In this document: piece after piece, positions 1 to 7,538 of the stretch | Layout: every line of letters begins with the position of its first letter | Position numbering within the stretch: the first letter of the stretch is position 1 | Source: JBDTNK01 sp039933775 | Lineage (GTDB): Bacteria; Chloroflexota; Limnocylindria; QHBO01 | Direction: 5' to 3' | NCBI GenBank assembly: GCA_039933775.1 | Contig: JBDTNK010000036.1 | Span: forward strand, 1 to 21,174 | DNA length: 21,174 nt | Made by a program: the position numbers and the translations under genes | Notes under the pieces: generated by a model | Told to the model about the DNA's origin: nothing | Databases searched by the model: none | The model's input: only the letters and a program-made list of their open reading frames with translations

Positions 1-384
1 GCGCTCGAGCTCAACTGCGACGCGGCGACCGCCTCGGCGATCGAGCTCGGAGCCCGGCTGCATGACATGGGCCGGGGCGACCCGCTGCACGGCATGCGGC
101 TCGTGGACGACGTCGTCGGATGGGGCCACGCTCCGGGAAGCGAGGAGCTCGGTACCGCCGCGGACACCCTGGGTGATCACATCGTGGCCGCGGCGCATGC
201 CTACGACGTCCTCATGGCCGAGGATGGCAGCGCCCCGGCCGGCCGTCGCGACGCCGTCGATGCGATCCGGCAGCGTCCCGACCTTGCAAGCGAGGTGGTC
301 GAGGCGCTCGAGCGCGTGGTCGGTGGTCACGCCACCCCCGAGGCACACCGACGCCACGTGGACGAGGTCTCCGGCGCCGCCTGA
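1..384 (+). CDS. HD/HD-GYP-like phosphohydrolase domain protein, C-terminal part (5' end outside window)
   Basis: The frame is open from base 1 to a TGA at 382-384, giving 127 residues of a protein that starts upstream. The fragment holds LHDMG (visible residues 20-24), like the HD signature of HD/HD-GYP phosphohydrolases. It then has GWGHAPGSEEL, where HD-GYP proteins carry HHExxDGxGYP, and DHIVAAAHAYDVLMAE, matching the usual 'arIiavADayDaLts' helix. The end (DAVDAIRQRP...VVEALERVV) also fits an HD-GYP C-terminus. The family hydrolyses phosphodiesters, often cyclic di-GMP. The HHE/GYP residues are not conserved here, so catalytic activity is doubtful. The call rests on motif order only. An in-frame ATG at 67 is internal to the domain and not a likely start. 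Confidence 0.55.
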   Translation, partial: ALELNCDAATASAIELGARLHDMGRGDPLHGMRLVDDVVGWGHAPGSEELGTAADTLGDHIVAAAHAYDVLMAEDGSAPAGRRDAVDAIRQRPDLASEVVEALERVVGGHATPEAHRRHVDEVSGAA

Positions 385-419
385 CGCACCGATGGCCACG
401 GTTCGCCCGTTGGCCGCGA

Positions 420-425
420 TATCAT
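420..425 (+). promoter_or_regulatory. Putative -10 box (TATCAT) for the lipoprotein gene
   Basis: TATCAT lies 10 nt before the ATG at 436, predicting a leader of only about 2-4 nt. There is no Shine-Dalgarno sequence in the gap and no clear -35 box. Confidence 0.45.
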
Positions 426-435
426 CGACCGGCTC

Positions 436-1164
436 ATGCCGATCTCCCGCGCACTGCTGCGGCGTGCCCCGACTTCGCTCCTGGCAGCCGCTCTGCTGCT
501 CGCGGCGTGCAGCGCCACGACCGAGCCGGACCCATCCGACGGTTCCGCCGCATCGCCGGTCCTGAGCGTGGCGCCGACCGCCAGCCCGACCGCGACGCCG
601 ACGCCGGAGTCCACGCCCACGTACACCAACCCGCCCGACGCCGAGCTTTTGGCGCTCATCCCCGACGCCGCGGGCGGCGCGACCGTCGCCAAGCCGAGCG
701 TCGATCAATACGGACTCACCCCGGGCGACATCGGCGCGGTCTTCGGCGACGTCGGTCTTCATTTCAGATCGCTGGCACTCGCCTACATCGAGCAGCCGCG
801 GCTCTCCCTGTATGCCATGCGCATGGATGGACCGATGGCGACGACCGCCGACCTCGAGCCGCACCTGGCGGAGATCGGGCGCTATGTCGGGATCGCGGGC
901 CTGGATCGAAAGCCGTGGTCGGAGGCGGTCGTCGCTGATCGCGAGGTGTGGCAGCGTCCCGAGGACAACGCCACCGCGGCCGGCACGATGATCTACACCT
1001 GGATCGCCGACGACCTCGTGTTTCTCATGATCGGCGTCGACGACACGGTGAACCGGGCGCTGGTCGCCGCGCTGCCGGGCGTCCCGGCCCCCACGCCTTT
1101 GCCGTCGCCGTCGCCCGCATCGGTTGCTCCGGTGGCCCCGCCGGCGGCGTCACCCGCGGGCTAG
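436..1164 (+). CDS. Secreted lipoprotein of unknown function
   Basis: This 242-residue protein has an arginine-containing N-terminus, a hydrophobic stretch (residues 15-24) and a lipobox LLAAC. Cys25 is the predicted lipidated residue, so export and membrane anchoring are likely. A Ser/Thr/Pro-rich linker with TPTP-type repeats follows (about 30-68), then a folded domain of about 140 residues (70-215), then a second Pro/Ser/Ala-rich tail. I do not recognise the domain and see no enzyme motif. The ATG is supported by the signal peptide and by a -10 box just upstream. The TAG stop (1162-1164) sits inside the proposed -10 box of the next gene. Confidence 0.75.
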   Translation: MPISRALLRRAPTSLLAAALLLAACSATTEPDPSDGSAASPVLSVAPTASPTATPTPESTPTYTNPPDAELLALIPDAAGGATVAKPSVDQYGLTPGDIGAVFGDVGLHFRSLALAYIEQPRLSLYAMRMDGPMATTADLEPHLAEIGRYVGIAGLDRKPWSEAVVADREVWQRPEDNATAAGTMIYTWIADDLVFLMIGVDDTVNRALVAALPGVPAPTPLPSPSPASVAPVAPPAASPAG

Positions 1165-1167
1165 GAT
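1162..1167 (+). promoter_or_regulatory. Putative -10 box (TAGGAT) for the antiporter gene
   Basis: TAGGAT lies 7 nt before the ATG at 1175, so transcription would start at or next to the start codon. Its TAG is also the stop codon of the lipoprotein gene. Confidence 0.45.
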
Positions 1168-1174
1168 TGCCGCG

Positions 1175-2266
1175 ATGATCAGCCGGATCGCCTACGGCAT
1201 CAGCATCCTTGGCACGATCCTGACACTCGTGCTGCGCGTCGTGGGCGCGGACGAGACGCTCACCTTCGGCGTCGCGGCGATCACGATCCTGGGACTGGCC
1301 TTCACGCTCGGCCACGCCACCGAGCAGCTCGGCGCGGTCGCCGGGCCACGGATCGGCGGCATCATGAATGCCACGGTCGGCAATATCGGCGAGCTGATCA
1401 TCGCCGGCTTTCTGATCGCCGATGGGCAGATCGGGATCGTGCATGCCTCGATCACCGGGTCGATCGTCGGGAACCTGCTCCTGGTGCTCGGCGCTTCGCT
1501 GCTCGTCGGCGGGCTGCGCAACGGCATCCAGCACTACGATTCGCAGCTGACCGGCATGAACGCCGCGTCGCTCATCCTCGCCACCATCGGGCTCGTGGTG
1601 CCGGCCACGTTCGCATTCCTCATCGGCGCCGGCGAGGGGACCCGTCCCGGCGATCCCGGCTTCGGCCGCATCGAGGCGCTGACCGTGGGCGTCGCGATCC
1701 TGCTGCTCATCACCTACGTGGCGCAGACGTGGTTCTTCCTGCGCTCATCCGACTCGCCCGACACGGCGCACGCCGGCGAGGTGGCTGCCGTTGCCGAGCA
1801 CGCGGCGTGGAGCTGGAAGCACTCGCTGGCCGTGCTCATCGCATCGGCTGCGGCGCTCACCATGGCCAGCGAGGTGCTCGTCCACAACCTCGAGCCGGCG
1901 GCGGCGGCCCTGGGCCTGCCCGACCTGTTCATCGGCATCATCATCATCCCGCTGATCGGCAACCTGGCCGAGCACATCGTGGGCGTGACGCTGGCCTACA
2001 AGAACAAGATGGACTTCAGCCTCGTCACCAGCATCGGCTCGGCGACGCAGATCGCGCTCTTCGTGACGCCGCTCCTCGTCTTCTTTGGACTCCTCGTGGG
2101 CCAGCCGCTCTCGCTCGTCTTCACCCCGCTCGAGGTCGTGGGCGTGGGCGTGGGCGTCTTCATCGCCAGCTACATCGCACTCGACGGACGCTCGAACTGG
2201 GTCGAGGGCCTGCAGCTGATCAGCGTCTACCTCATCGTGGCCATCGCCTTCTTCTTCCTGGGATAG
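1175..2266 (+). CDS. Ca2+/H+ antiporter, CaCA superfamily (CAX type)
   Basis: This 363-residue inner-membrane protein has about 10-11 hydrophobic segments and exchanges cytosolic Ca2+ (or another divalent cation) for protons. Both CaCA alpha repeats are visible: GNIGELIIA at residues 69-77 and GNLAEH at 262-267, each with the acidic residue expected to bind the cation. A charged loop (about 190-213) separates the halves. Length and motif spacing fit microbial CAX/ChaA proteins. The frame is open back to an ATG at 1124, but that extension adds only Arg-rich residues overlapping the lipoprotein gene. The ATG at 1175, 7 nt after TAGGAT, is preferred. CAX assignment is sound; ion preference cannot be read from sequence. 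Confidence 0.9.
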   Translation: MISRIAYGISILGTILTLVLRVVGADETLTFGVAAITILGLAFTLGHATEQLGAVAGPRIGGIMNATVGNIGELIIAGFLIADGQIGIVHASITGSIVGNLLLVLGASLLVGGLRNGIQHYDSQLTGMNAASLILATIGLVVPATFAFLIGAGEGTRPGDPGFGRIEALTVGVAILLLITYVAQTWFFLRSSDSPDTAHAGEVAAVAEHAAWSWKHSLAVLIASAAALTMASEVLVHNLEPAAAALGLPDLFIGIIIIPLIGNLAEHIVGVTLAYKNKMDFSLVTSIGSATQIALFVTPLLVFFGLLVGQPLSLVFTPLEVVGVGVGVFIASYIALDGRSNWVEGLQLISVYLIVAIAFFFLG

Positions 2267-2320
2267 CGGGGCGCAGCCTGATCCGGGCCAGCGTCGCCGG
2301 TCGTTGCGGCTGCCGCCCGC

Positions 2321-2461
2321 GTGATCACCCCGTGACCGAAACAGCGCTCGGGACCGGGCTCGCCGGTCGTTCGGTCAGCGGGTGACACGTTCAGCCGCTG
2401 CGCCTCCGGAATCTGGTCGGAACCGCTGTCTCGTCCGCTGTTTCGGTCACGCGGTGACAAC
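2321..2461. repeat. Inverted repeat inside copy A
   Basis: The left arm 2321-2346 contains GTGACCGAAACAGCG (2332-2346). The right arm 2436-2461 contains its exact complement CGCTGTTTCGGTCAC (2436-2450). The arms are 89 bp apart. A third related motif, GTTCGGTCAGCGGGTGACAC, lies between them at 2369-2388 in the same orientation as the right arm. TIR-like in form, but no target-site duplication is evident. Confidence 0.7.
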
Positions 2462-2562
2462 GCCACGGGACTCAAGGCGCTTCCCGCGCTCGAAGCGCGG
2501 GGTGCGGAAGGAGCGCCACGCGGTCGTGGGCGGGTGGCCCTCGGAAGCTCCCTCGCGCGACC
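2321..2562 (+). repeat. Dispersed intergenic repeat, copy A (about 240 bp)
   Basis: This stretch aligns by eye with 14941-15176 over almost its full length. Shared blocks in the same order are: (C/-)AAACAGCGCTCG; GCGGGTGACACGT versus GCGGGGTGACACGT; TTTCGGTCAC; the identical 20-mer at 2478-2497 (CGCTTC...GAAGCG hairpin); GCGCCACGCGGTC; and GGGCGG(G/C)TGG followed later by CTCCCT. Copy A also has a 26-bp imperfect inverted repeat, 2321-2346 against 2436-2461 (15 bp perfect, 3 mismatches in all). It encodes no recognisable protein. Confidence 0.75.
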
Positions 2563-2572
2563 TTGGTGCCCG

Positions 2573-2745
2573 ATTCTGCTGTGAATGGGACGGCCGGGAC
2601 GTTGGAGCTACCCGCCATGGCATTCACTCCAGAATGAAACCAGGCCGAAACGGAGGCGAACCCGGCCAAACGGCCCCGGTTCATTCAGCCATGAATGAGA
2701 CGGCCGGGAAGTTGGAGCTACCCGCCGCTTGATTCGGTGGTGAAT
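2573..2745. repeat. Array of four ATTC-N6-GAAT palindromes in two 63-bp units
   Basis: Palindromes of identical form (ATTC, six bases, GAAT) occur at 2573-2586, 2622-2635, 2683-2696 and 2732-2745. Within each unit the two palindromes start exactly 49 bp apart, and the units start 110 bp apart. The unit cores are near-identical: 2582-2616 and 2692-2726 match at 33 of 35 positions. Pairing extends beyond the four-base arms with different bases in different copies (CATTC/GAATG at 2621; TCATTCA/TGAATGA at 2681-2698; TGATTC/GAATCA at 2730-2747). This could be a regulator-binding array, an RNA structure, or a REP-type repeat. No protein-coding signal is seen. Confidence 0.75.
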
Positions 2746-2814
2746 CACGGAGGACCTGCGGCTGGCGCCCGGACGTTTCCGCAGGCCGCATCGGGGCTGC
2801 AGGCGGCCTGCGGG

Positions 2815-2820
2815 TATCAT
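2815..2820 (+). promoter_or_regulatory. Putative -10 box (TATCAT) for the sulfurtransferase operon
   Basis: TATCAT lies 8 nt before the ATG at 2829, implying a leaderless or nearly leaderless mRNA for the first gene of the 2829-7533 operon. No ribosome-binding site lies between. Confidence 0.5.
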
Positions 2821-2828
2821 CGGGGGCC

Positions 2829-3677
2829 ATGCTGCGCCTGCCCTCGGCGATCGTGACCGCCGCCTGGCTCCGCGACCACGCCGATCATCCTGAGCTGCGG
2901 ATCGTCGACGTGCGCTGGTCGCTCGGCGGACCGCCCGGGCGCCGCGCGTACGAGCAGGGCCACCTGCCGGGCGCGATCTTCCTGGATCTTGACACCGAGC
3001 TGGCGGCCGACCCGAGCATCGGTCCGGGGCGCCATCCGTTGCCAGGTGCCAGCGCCCTCGCAGACGCGCTGGGCGCACACGGCATCGGCGATGAGCACAC
3101 CGTCGTTGCGTACGACGATGCGGGTGGCAGCGTGGCATCCCGGCTGTGGTGGCTCTTTCGCCATTGGGGCCACGACGCGGCGGTCCTGGACGGCGGGCTT
3201 CGCGCATGGACAGATGCCGACGGCGCCCTCACGACCGCGGCCCCGGACCATCCGGCTGCGACCTGGACGCCCGGCGTCGCACGCGACGACGTCGTGGATG
3301 CCGGCGAGCTGGTGCGTCGGCGTGACGCGGGCCGGCCGATCATCGACGCGCGTGCCGCCGAGCGGTACCGCGGCGAGGTCGAGCCGGTCGACGCGCGCCC
3401 GGGCCACATACCCGGCGCACGCTCGGCCCCGTGGGCAGGCAACCTGGACGCGACCGGCCGCTTCCTGTCGTCACCGGAGCTGGCCAAGCGCTACGCCGCG
3501 CTGAGCGCGGGACCGGCCAGCGAGCCGGTGGCCTACTGCGGATCGGGCGTGAACGCCACGCACGCGCTGCTGGCCATGCACCTGGCGGGTATCGAGGGCA
3601 CGCTGTACGAGGGCAGCTGGTCGGACTGGGCGTCGCACGACGAGCTGCCGGCAGCCATCGGTCCGCAGGAGGCATAG
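2829..3677 (+). CDS. sseA: Thiosulfate/3-mercaptopyruvate sulfurtransferase (two rhodanese domains)
   Basis: The 282-residue length is usual for tandem-rhodanese sulfurtransferases, which move a sulfane sulfur from thiosulfate or 3-mercaptopyruvate to an acceptor such as cyanide or a thiol. The N-terminal domain (about 5-135) is the inactive type, with RIVDVRW, GHLPGAIF and VLDGGLRAW. The C-terminal domain (about 150-275) carries PIIDARAAERYRGEVEP, GHIPGARSAPW and the active-site loop YCGSGVNAT with Cys237. A CGSG loop is usual in thiosulfate-type enzymes, so that substrate is favoured by motif only. No signal peptide is seen, so it is cytosolic. It is the first gene of an apparent four-gene operon. 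The preceding intergenic block carries the palindrome array and repeat copy A. Confidence 0.9.
   Translation: MLRLPSAIVTAAWLRDHADHPELRIVDVRWSLGGPPGRRAYEQGHLPGAIFLDLDTELAADPSIGPGRHPLPGASALADALGAHGIGDEHTVVAYDDAGGSVASRLWWLFRHWGHDAAVLDGGLRAWTDADGALTTAAPDHPAATWTPGVARDDVVDAGELVRRRDAGRPIIDARAAERYRGEVEPVDARPGHIPGARSAPWAGNLDATGRFLSSPELAKRYAALSAGPASEPVAYCGSGVNATHALLAMHLAGIEGTLYEGSWSDWASHDELPAAIGPQEA
3667..3672 (+). promoter_or_regulatory. Shine-Dalgarno AGGAGG for the WYL regulator
   Basis: AGGAGG lies 8 nt before the ATG at 3681 and inside the end of the sulfurtransferase gene. Internal operon genes here can use an SD, whereas the first gene does not. Confidence 0.7.
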
Positions 3678-3680
3678 GCC

Positions 3681-4691
3681 ATGCTCGACGACACCGAGGC
3701 CGGCGACCGCATCGGGCGCAAGCGCGACCGGCTGGCGCGCATGCTGGCGGTGGTCTCGATTCTCTACTCGCGCGGCAACGACGACGCGGGCGTGCCGGTC
3801 AAGGAGATCGCGCGCCTGACCGGCATGACCGAGCGCACCGTGTATCGGGACATCCGCGCCCTGGAGGACGAGCTCGGCGTACCGATCTTCCAGGCGGGGC
3901 GCGGCCGGTACGGCATCGAGCGGCGCTTCTTCCTGCCGCCGCTGGCGCTCAGCGTGCCGGAGGCGATCGTCCTCTTCCTGGCGGCGCGGCTCATCACTCG
4001 CTGGAGCGACGAGTACGACGCGGCGGTGGTCAGCGCCTTCACCAAGATCGCGCATGCCCTGCCGCAGCCGATCGCGCGGCACGTCGACGCCGCGATGCTC
4101 GCCGTGCACGCCCAGGGGCCGAACGAGCCGTACACCCGCACCTTCGCCACCGTGGCCCGCGCCTGGGCCGATGGCCGGATCCTGGAGCTGACCTACGAGG
4201 CTCCGTCGCGCGAGGCGAAGCGCACGCGCTTCCACCCCTACTTCCTGGAGCCGTGGGCGGCCGGGCGCAGCGTCTACCTCATCGGGCATGACGAGACCGC
4301 GGACGCGATGCGCACCTACAAGGTCGAGCGCATCACCGCCGCCACGCTCACGAACGACCGCTACGAGATCCCGACGGATTTCGATCCTGACCGATGGCTC
4401 GAGAACTCGTGGGGCATCTGGTCGGCCGATACGACGCCGCCGGTGACCGTCCGGCTGCGCTTCGATGCCTCGGTCGCGCACCGGGTCCGCGAGTCGACCT
4501 GGCATCGCAGCCAGGAGCTGCACGACCTGCCCGATGGCGGCGTCGAGCTGCGCGTCACCGTCGCCGGCATCACCGAGATCCGGCCATGGATCATGTCCTG
4601 GGGCGACACGGTCGAGGTGCTCGAGCCGCTCGAGCTGCGCCAGATCGTGACCGATGCGCTGCGCGGCGCGCTGGCGCGCTACGACAGCTGA
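3681..4691 (+). CDS. WYL-domain transcriptional regulator (HTH-WYL-WCX)
   Basis: This 336-residue DNA-binding regulator has an N-terminal winged HTH (about 15-75) with VKEIARLTGMTERTVYRDI as recognition region. A WYL domain follows at about 145-235 (ILELTYEAPS, TRFHPYFLEPWAAGRSVYLIGHD, MRTYKVERI), then a WCX-type C-terminal extension (about 255-330, VTVRLRFDASVAHRV...). WYL proteins bind nucleic acid or nucleotide ligands and often respond to DNA damage. The start is fixed by the SD and by a 3-nt gap after the sulfurtransferase stop. Its targets are unknown; autoregulation through the palindromes at 2573-2745 is possible but unproven. The PafB/PafC-like architecture does not imply a proteasome role, as no pup or proteasome genes are nearby. 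Confidence 0.9.
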   Translation: MLDDTEAGDRIGRKRDRLARMLAVVSILYSRGNDDAGVPVKEIARLTGMTERTVYRDIRALEDELGVPIFQAGRGRYGIERRFFLPPLALSVPEAIVLFLAARLITRWSDEYDAAVVSAFTKIAHALPQPIARHVDAAMLAVHAQGPNEPYTRTFATVARAWADGRILELTYEAPSREAKRTRFHPYFLEPWAAGRSVYLIGHDETADAMRTYKVERITAATLTNDRYEIPTDFDPDRWLENSWGIWSADTTPPVTVRLRFDASVAHRVRESTWHRSQELHDLPDGGVELRVTVAGITEIRPWIMSWGDTVEVLEPLELRQIVTDALRGALARYDS

Positions 4692-4708
4692 CGACGGCAC
4701 TGGCCTCC

Positions 4709-5353
4709 GTGGAGATCGAGCTGAAGTACCGCGCGCGCGACGATGCCGTCCTGGCGCGCCTCGCCGCCGCCGCGACACTCGGTCCCGCGGCGCTCGATCC
4801 GCCGCGCACCTTCGACGAGCTGGACCGCTACCTCGACACCGCCGATGGCCTGCTCGCCGCCGCACGCTGGGCGTGTCGCCTGCGGACGCGGGGCGGCCGG
4901 ACCGTGATCAGCCTCAAGGGGCCCGCGGCCGCCGAGCGGCCCAGCGATCCAGCGGCGCTGCATCGCCGCCCCGAGGTCGAGGGGCCGGCCACGACGGCGA
5001 TCGACCCCGCCGCGTGGCCGTCGAGCGAAGCGCGTGAGCAGCTGATCGGGCTCGCGCGCGGCGGTGCGCTGGTCGAGCGGCTCGTCCTGGCACAGCGGCG
5101 CACGGAGCGGGCGGTGCGCCTCGACGGCGTCCGCGTCGGCACCCTGTCCCTGGATCGCACCGAGGTCCTGCGCGCAGGGGAGCGGCGTGGAGGTCTGCTC
5201 GTCGTCGAGCTGGAGCTGACGACGGACCTGGCGCTCGCGAGCTCGTCGCTGGACGCGCTGGCCGACGCCCTCGGTGCGCTCGACGGGCTCGAGCCGGATC
5301 CCGCGACCAAGCTCGAGCTCGCGCTGGAGCTCGTCGCCGATTGGGACGCATGA
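4709..5353 (+). CDS. CYTH-domain protein (triphosphate tunnel metalloenzyme family)
   Basis: The GTG at 4709 gives 214 residues beginning VEIELKYR, the N-terminal ExExK signature of CYTH enzymes (class IV adenylate cyclases, thiamine triphosphatases, inorganic triphosphatases). More family features follow: FDELDRYLDTADGLL, ACRLRTRGGRTVISLKGP, the basic strand RRTERAVRL, LSLDRTEVL, LVVELELTT and a C-terminal PATKLELAL. These would line the tunnel that binds the triphosphate and metal. There is no CHAD domain. No ATG is available without overlapping the WYL gene, and starting further upstream would place residues before the signature. The substrate cannot be deduced. The stop overlaps the next start by 4 bp (ATGA, 5350-5353), indicating translational coupling. 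Confidence 0.85.
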   Translation: MEIELKYRARDDAVLARLAAAATLGPAALDPPRTFDELDRYLDTADGLLAAARWACRLRTRGGRTVISLKGPAAAERPSDPAALHRRPEVEGPATTAIDPAAWPSSEAREQLIGLARGGALVERLVLAQRRTERAVRLDGVRVGTLSLDRTEVLRAGERRGGLLVVELELTTDLALASSSLDALADALGALDGLEPDPATKLELALELVADWDA

Positions 5354-7533
5354 AGGCGAGCGCGCTCCTCGAGCTCGGCGCGGTGGCCCTGGGACTCGCC
5401 GTCTTCGGCTACCTGGCATGGGACGGGGCCCTGTGGGACGCACGGTTCCAGCTCCTCCTGCACGCGGCGGCCCTCGTGGCGGTCGGCGGCTTGGCGCTCC
5501 TCGCCGATCGCGGCGAGCCGATGCCGCGAACCCGGCTCGACCTGCCGATCCTGGCGCTGCTCGCCGCCTTCGCGCTGGCGACGCTGGGCGCGCAGAACCA
5601 TGGACTCGCGCTGCGCGCCCTGGCCGCGATCATCGGCACCGTCTCGATGCTGCCGGTCGCACTCGTCGTGCTCCGCCTTCGGCCGGCGGTCACCGCGTTG
5701 GTCGTGGTCGTGCCGGTGCTGCTGCTGGCCGCCGGCACGCTGGTGACCATGATCCCGCGGCGGCTCGACTGGTACGCGGCCGACGGTCCCGGACTCGTCC
5801 CGCCCGCGCGCCTGGCGGGTGATGGGTCGCCATTCGGCTCGGTGGCGGTGCCGCCGTTCATCATCCTGGGCGTCCTGCCGCTCACCCTGCTCATCGGCGA
5901 CGAGCGACTGCGACGCTGGCTGCAGATCGGGCTGGTCGTGGTGGGCGTGCCGCTCACTGCGTTCTCCGGCTCGCGATCGGCGTGGCTGGCCATCGCGATC
6001 ACCGCACTCGTCGTCGCCGTGCCAGTGCTGCGCCGAATCCGCCTGCCGCGCGCCGGCGACTGGACGCCGCGCAGCGCCGGCCTCGCGCTGCTCGGCGTCA
6101 TCGTCGGCGCCGGAGTGCTGCTCACCGTCGTGCCGCGGCTCACCGCCGTCACGTCGCTCATCTATCGCAGCTACCTGTGGCGCGACACGCTGGCCGCGTG
6201 GTCCGCTGATCCGATCCTGGGCATCGGCCCGGGGACGATGGTCTACGCGCGACAGGCGGCTGCCCCGGCGCTCACCTTCCCGGTGCGCCAGCCGCACTCC
6301 CACAATTGGCCGCTCGGGCTGCTGGGCGACGCGGGGATCGTGGGGCTGGTGGCGGGCCTGGTGCTCGTCGGCGCCTTCGTGTGGTTCGCCGGGCCGTGGC
6401 GCCAGCGCACGAACGTTGGCCGCGCGGCGGCATCGGTCCTGTGCGGGTTCGGCGTGGCCGGGCTGTTCGAGGACCTCACCTTCCTGCCCGGCTTCAACCT
6501 GGTCGTGCTGCTTCTCGTGGCGCTGGCGCTCGACGGGGCGGGCCTGGTGCGCTGGTCGCGCCTGCCGGGCGGATTCCGGCGCGCGGCGGTCGTCGGCGTG
6601 GCGGCCGCGGCCGTGGTGCTGGTCATGGTCGCGGGCGACCTGGCCGGGATTGCCTATCGCGCCGGGCTCGACGCCTTCACCGATGGCGACCGCCCGACCG
6701 CTCAGCGCCTTCTCGAGCGAGCCGAGGCCCTCGACCCCTGGCAGCCGTCGACGCCGAAGGCGCTCGCGGTCGTGGCGTCGTGGAACGGAGACGTCACCGC
6801 GGCCCGGGCGGCCGCCGAACGCGCGGTCGCGCTGAACGCCGGCGACGGGCCGTCGTGGACGAACCTGGCACTGTCGTGCGACGCGCTGGGCGACCGCGCC
6901 TGCACCGACGCGGCGCTTGACCAGGCGATCGCGCGCGCCGGGCTGGGCAGCCTGGAGCTCATCAACGCTGCCGTGCTGCTGGAGCGCGAGGGTCGCTTCG
7001 ACGATGCCGACGCCGCCTACCGCGATTCGCTGCTCACGAATCGGTCGACCGGCCTCGACTACGCGTGGGCGCGCCCGATCGACCTCGAGGGCGCGTCGGT
7101 GGTGGAGATCGGCAGCGGCGCCGGCGAGATGAACCGGCTCCTGGCGTTGCGCACCCAGGAGATGCCGATCGACCCCGCCGACTTCAGCGATCCGGTGGCG
7201 CGCGGCCTGGCGCTCGCCTTCGTCGGCGATCCATCGGCACGCAGCGCAGCGCGCGCGGCGGCCACGGCCGATCCGGCGAATATCGTGGCCTGGGACGTCG
7301 CCGGGCTGCTGGCCGAGCATGCCGGCCTGGACGCGAGCCACGAGTTGCGCATGGCGGAGCTCAGCCGGGGCGGCGCCGCGCTGCGCACCGCCGAGAGCCT
7401 CGTTGCCGCGCGCTTCGACATCAGCACCTTCCGCATGGTCCCCGCCGACGGGTTCGGTCGGTCCGCGGTGCGCCTCCTGATCGATCCGGGCTGGCCGTGG
7501 ATCCTGGAGCCGCTCCTGCCGCCGAGCCGGTAG
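5350..7533 (+). CDS. O-antigen ligase/polymerase-like membrane protein with C-terminal TPR region
   Basis: This 727-residue integral membrane protein has about 10-12 hydrophobic segments in residues 1-430. The Wzy_C/O-antigen-ligase core is recognisable from FSGSRSAWLAIAI (205-217), RSYLWRDTLAAWSADPILGIGPG (273-295) and HSHNWPLGLLGDAGIVGLV (316-334). These residues in Wzy/WaaL proteins handle lipid-linked glycans. Residues 433-600 form TPR-like helical repeats (RAEALDPWQPSTPKAL, RAVALNAGDGPSWTNLA). The last roughly 125 residues are unassigned. It probably ligates or polymerises a surface polysaccharide or glycosylates a secreted protein; the substrate is unknown. ATG 5350 is preferred over an in-frame TTG at 5341 because it overlaps the CYTH stop. 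The convergent neighbour's stop is 5 bp away. Confidence 0.8.
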   Translation: MKASALLELGAVALGLAVFGYLAWDGALWDARFQLLLHAAALVAVGGLALLADRGEPMPRTRLDLPILALLAAFALATLGAQNHGLALRALAAIIGTVSMLPVALVVLRLRPAVTALVVVVPVLLLAAGTLVTMIPRRLDWYAADGPGLVPPARLAGDGSPFGSVAVPPFIILGVLPLTLLIGDERLRRWLQIGLVVVGVPLTAFSGSRSAWLAIAITALVVAVPVLRRIRLPRAGDWTPRSAGLALLGVIVGAGVLLTVVPRLTAVTSLIYRSYLWRDTLAAWSADPILGIGPGTMVYARQAAAPALTFPVRQPHSHNWPLGLLGDAGIVGLVAGLVLVGAFVWFAGPWRQRTNVGRAAASVLCGFGVAGLFEDLTFLPGFNLVVLLLVALALDGAGLVRWSRLPGGFRRAAVVGVAAAAVVLVMVAGDLAGIAYRAGLDAFTDGDRPTAQRLLERAEALDPWQPSTPKALAVVASWNGDVTAARAAAERAVALNAGDGPSWTNLALSCDALGDRACTDAALDQAIARAGLGSLELINAAVLLEREGRFDDADAAYRDSLLTNRSTGLDYAWARPIDLEGASVVEIGSGAGEMNRLLALRTQEMPIDPADFSDPVARGLALAFVGDPSARSAARAAATADPANIVAWDVAGLLAEHAGLDASHELRMAELSRGGAALRTAESLVAARFDISTFRMVPADGFGRSAVRLLIDPGWPWILEPLLPPSR

Positions 7534-7538
7534 GCGCC

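Noticed and set aside
2382..2732. 116-codon plus-strand and 70-codon minus-strand open frames in the 2267-2828 gap
   Set aside because: Both lie within repeat copy A and the palindrome array, with no SD, no family resemblance and no counterpart frame in copy B.
2582..2745. Integron attC sites or a CRISPR array in the palindromic region
   Set aside because: The GTTRRRY/RYYYAAC core pairs of attC are absent, and the repeat units are too few and too widely spaced for CRISPR. No integrase or cas genes are in the window.
4361..4609. Small antisense open frames inside the WYL gene
   Set aside because: GC-rich shadow frames without start signals or domain features.
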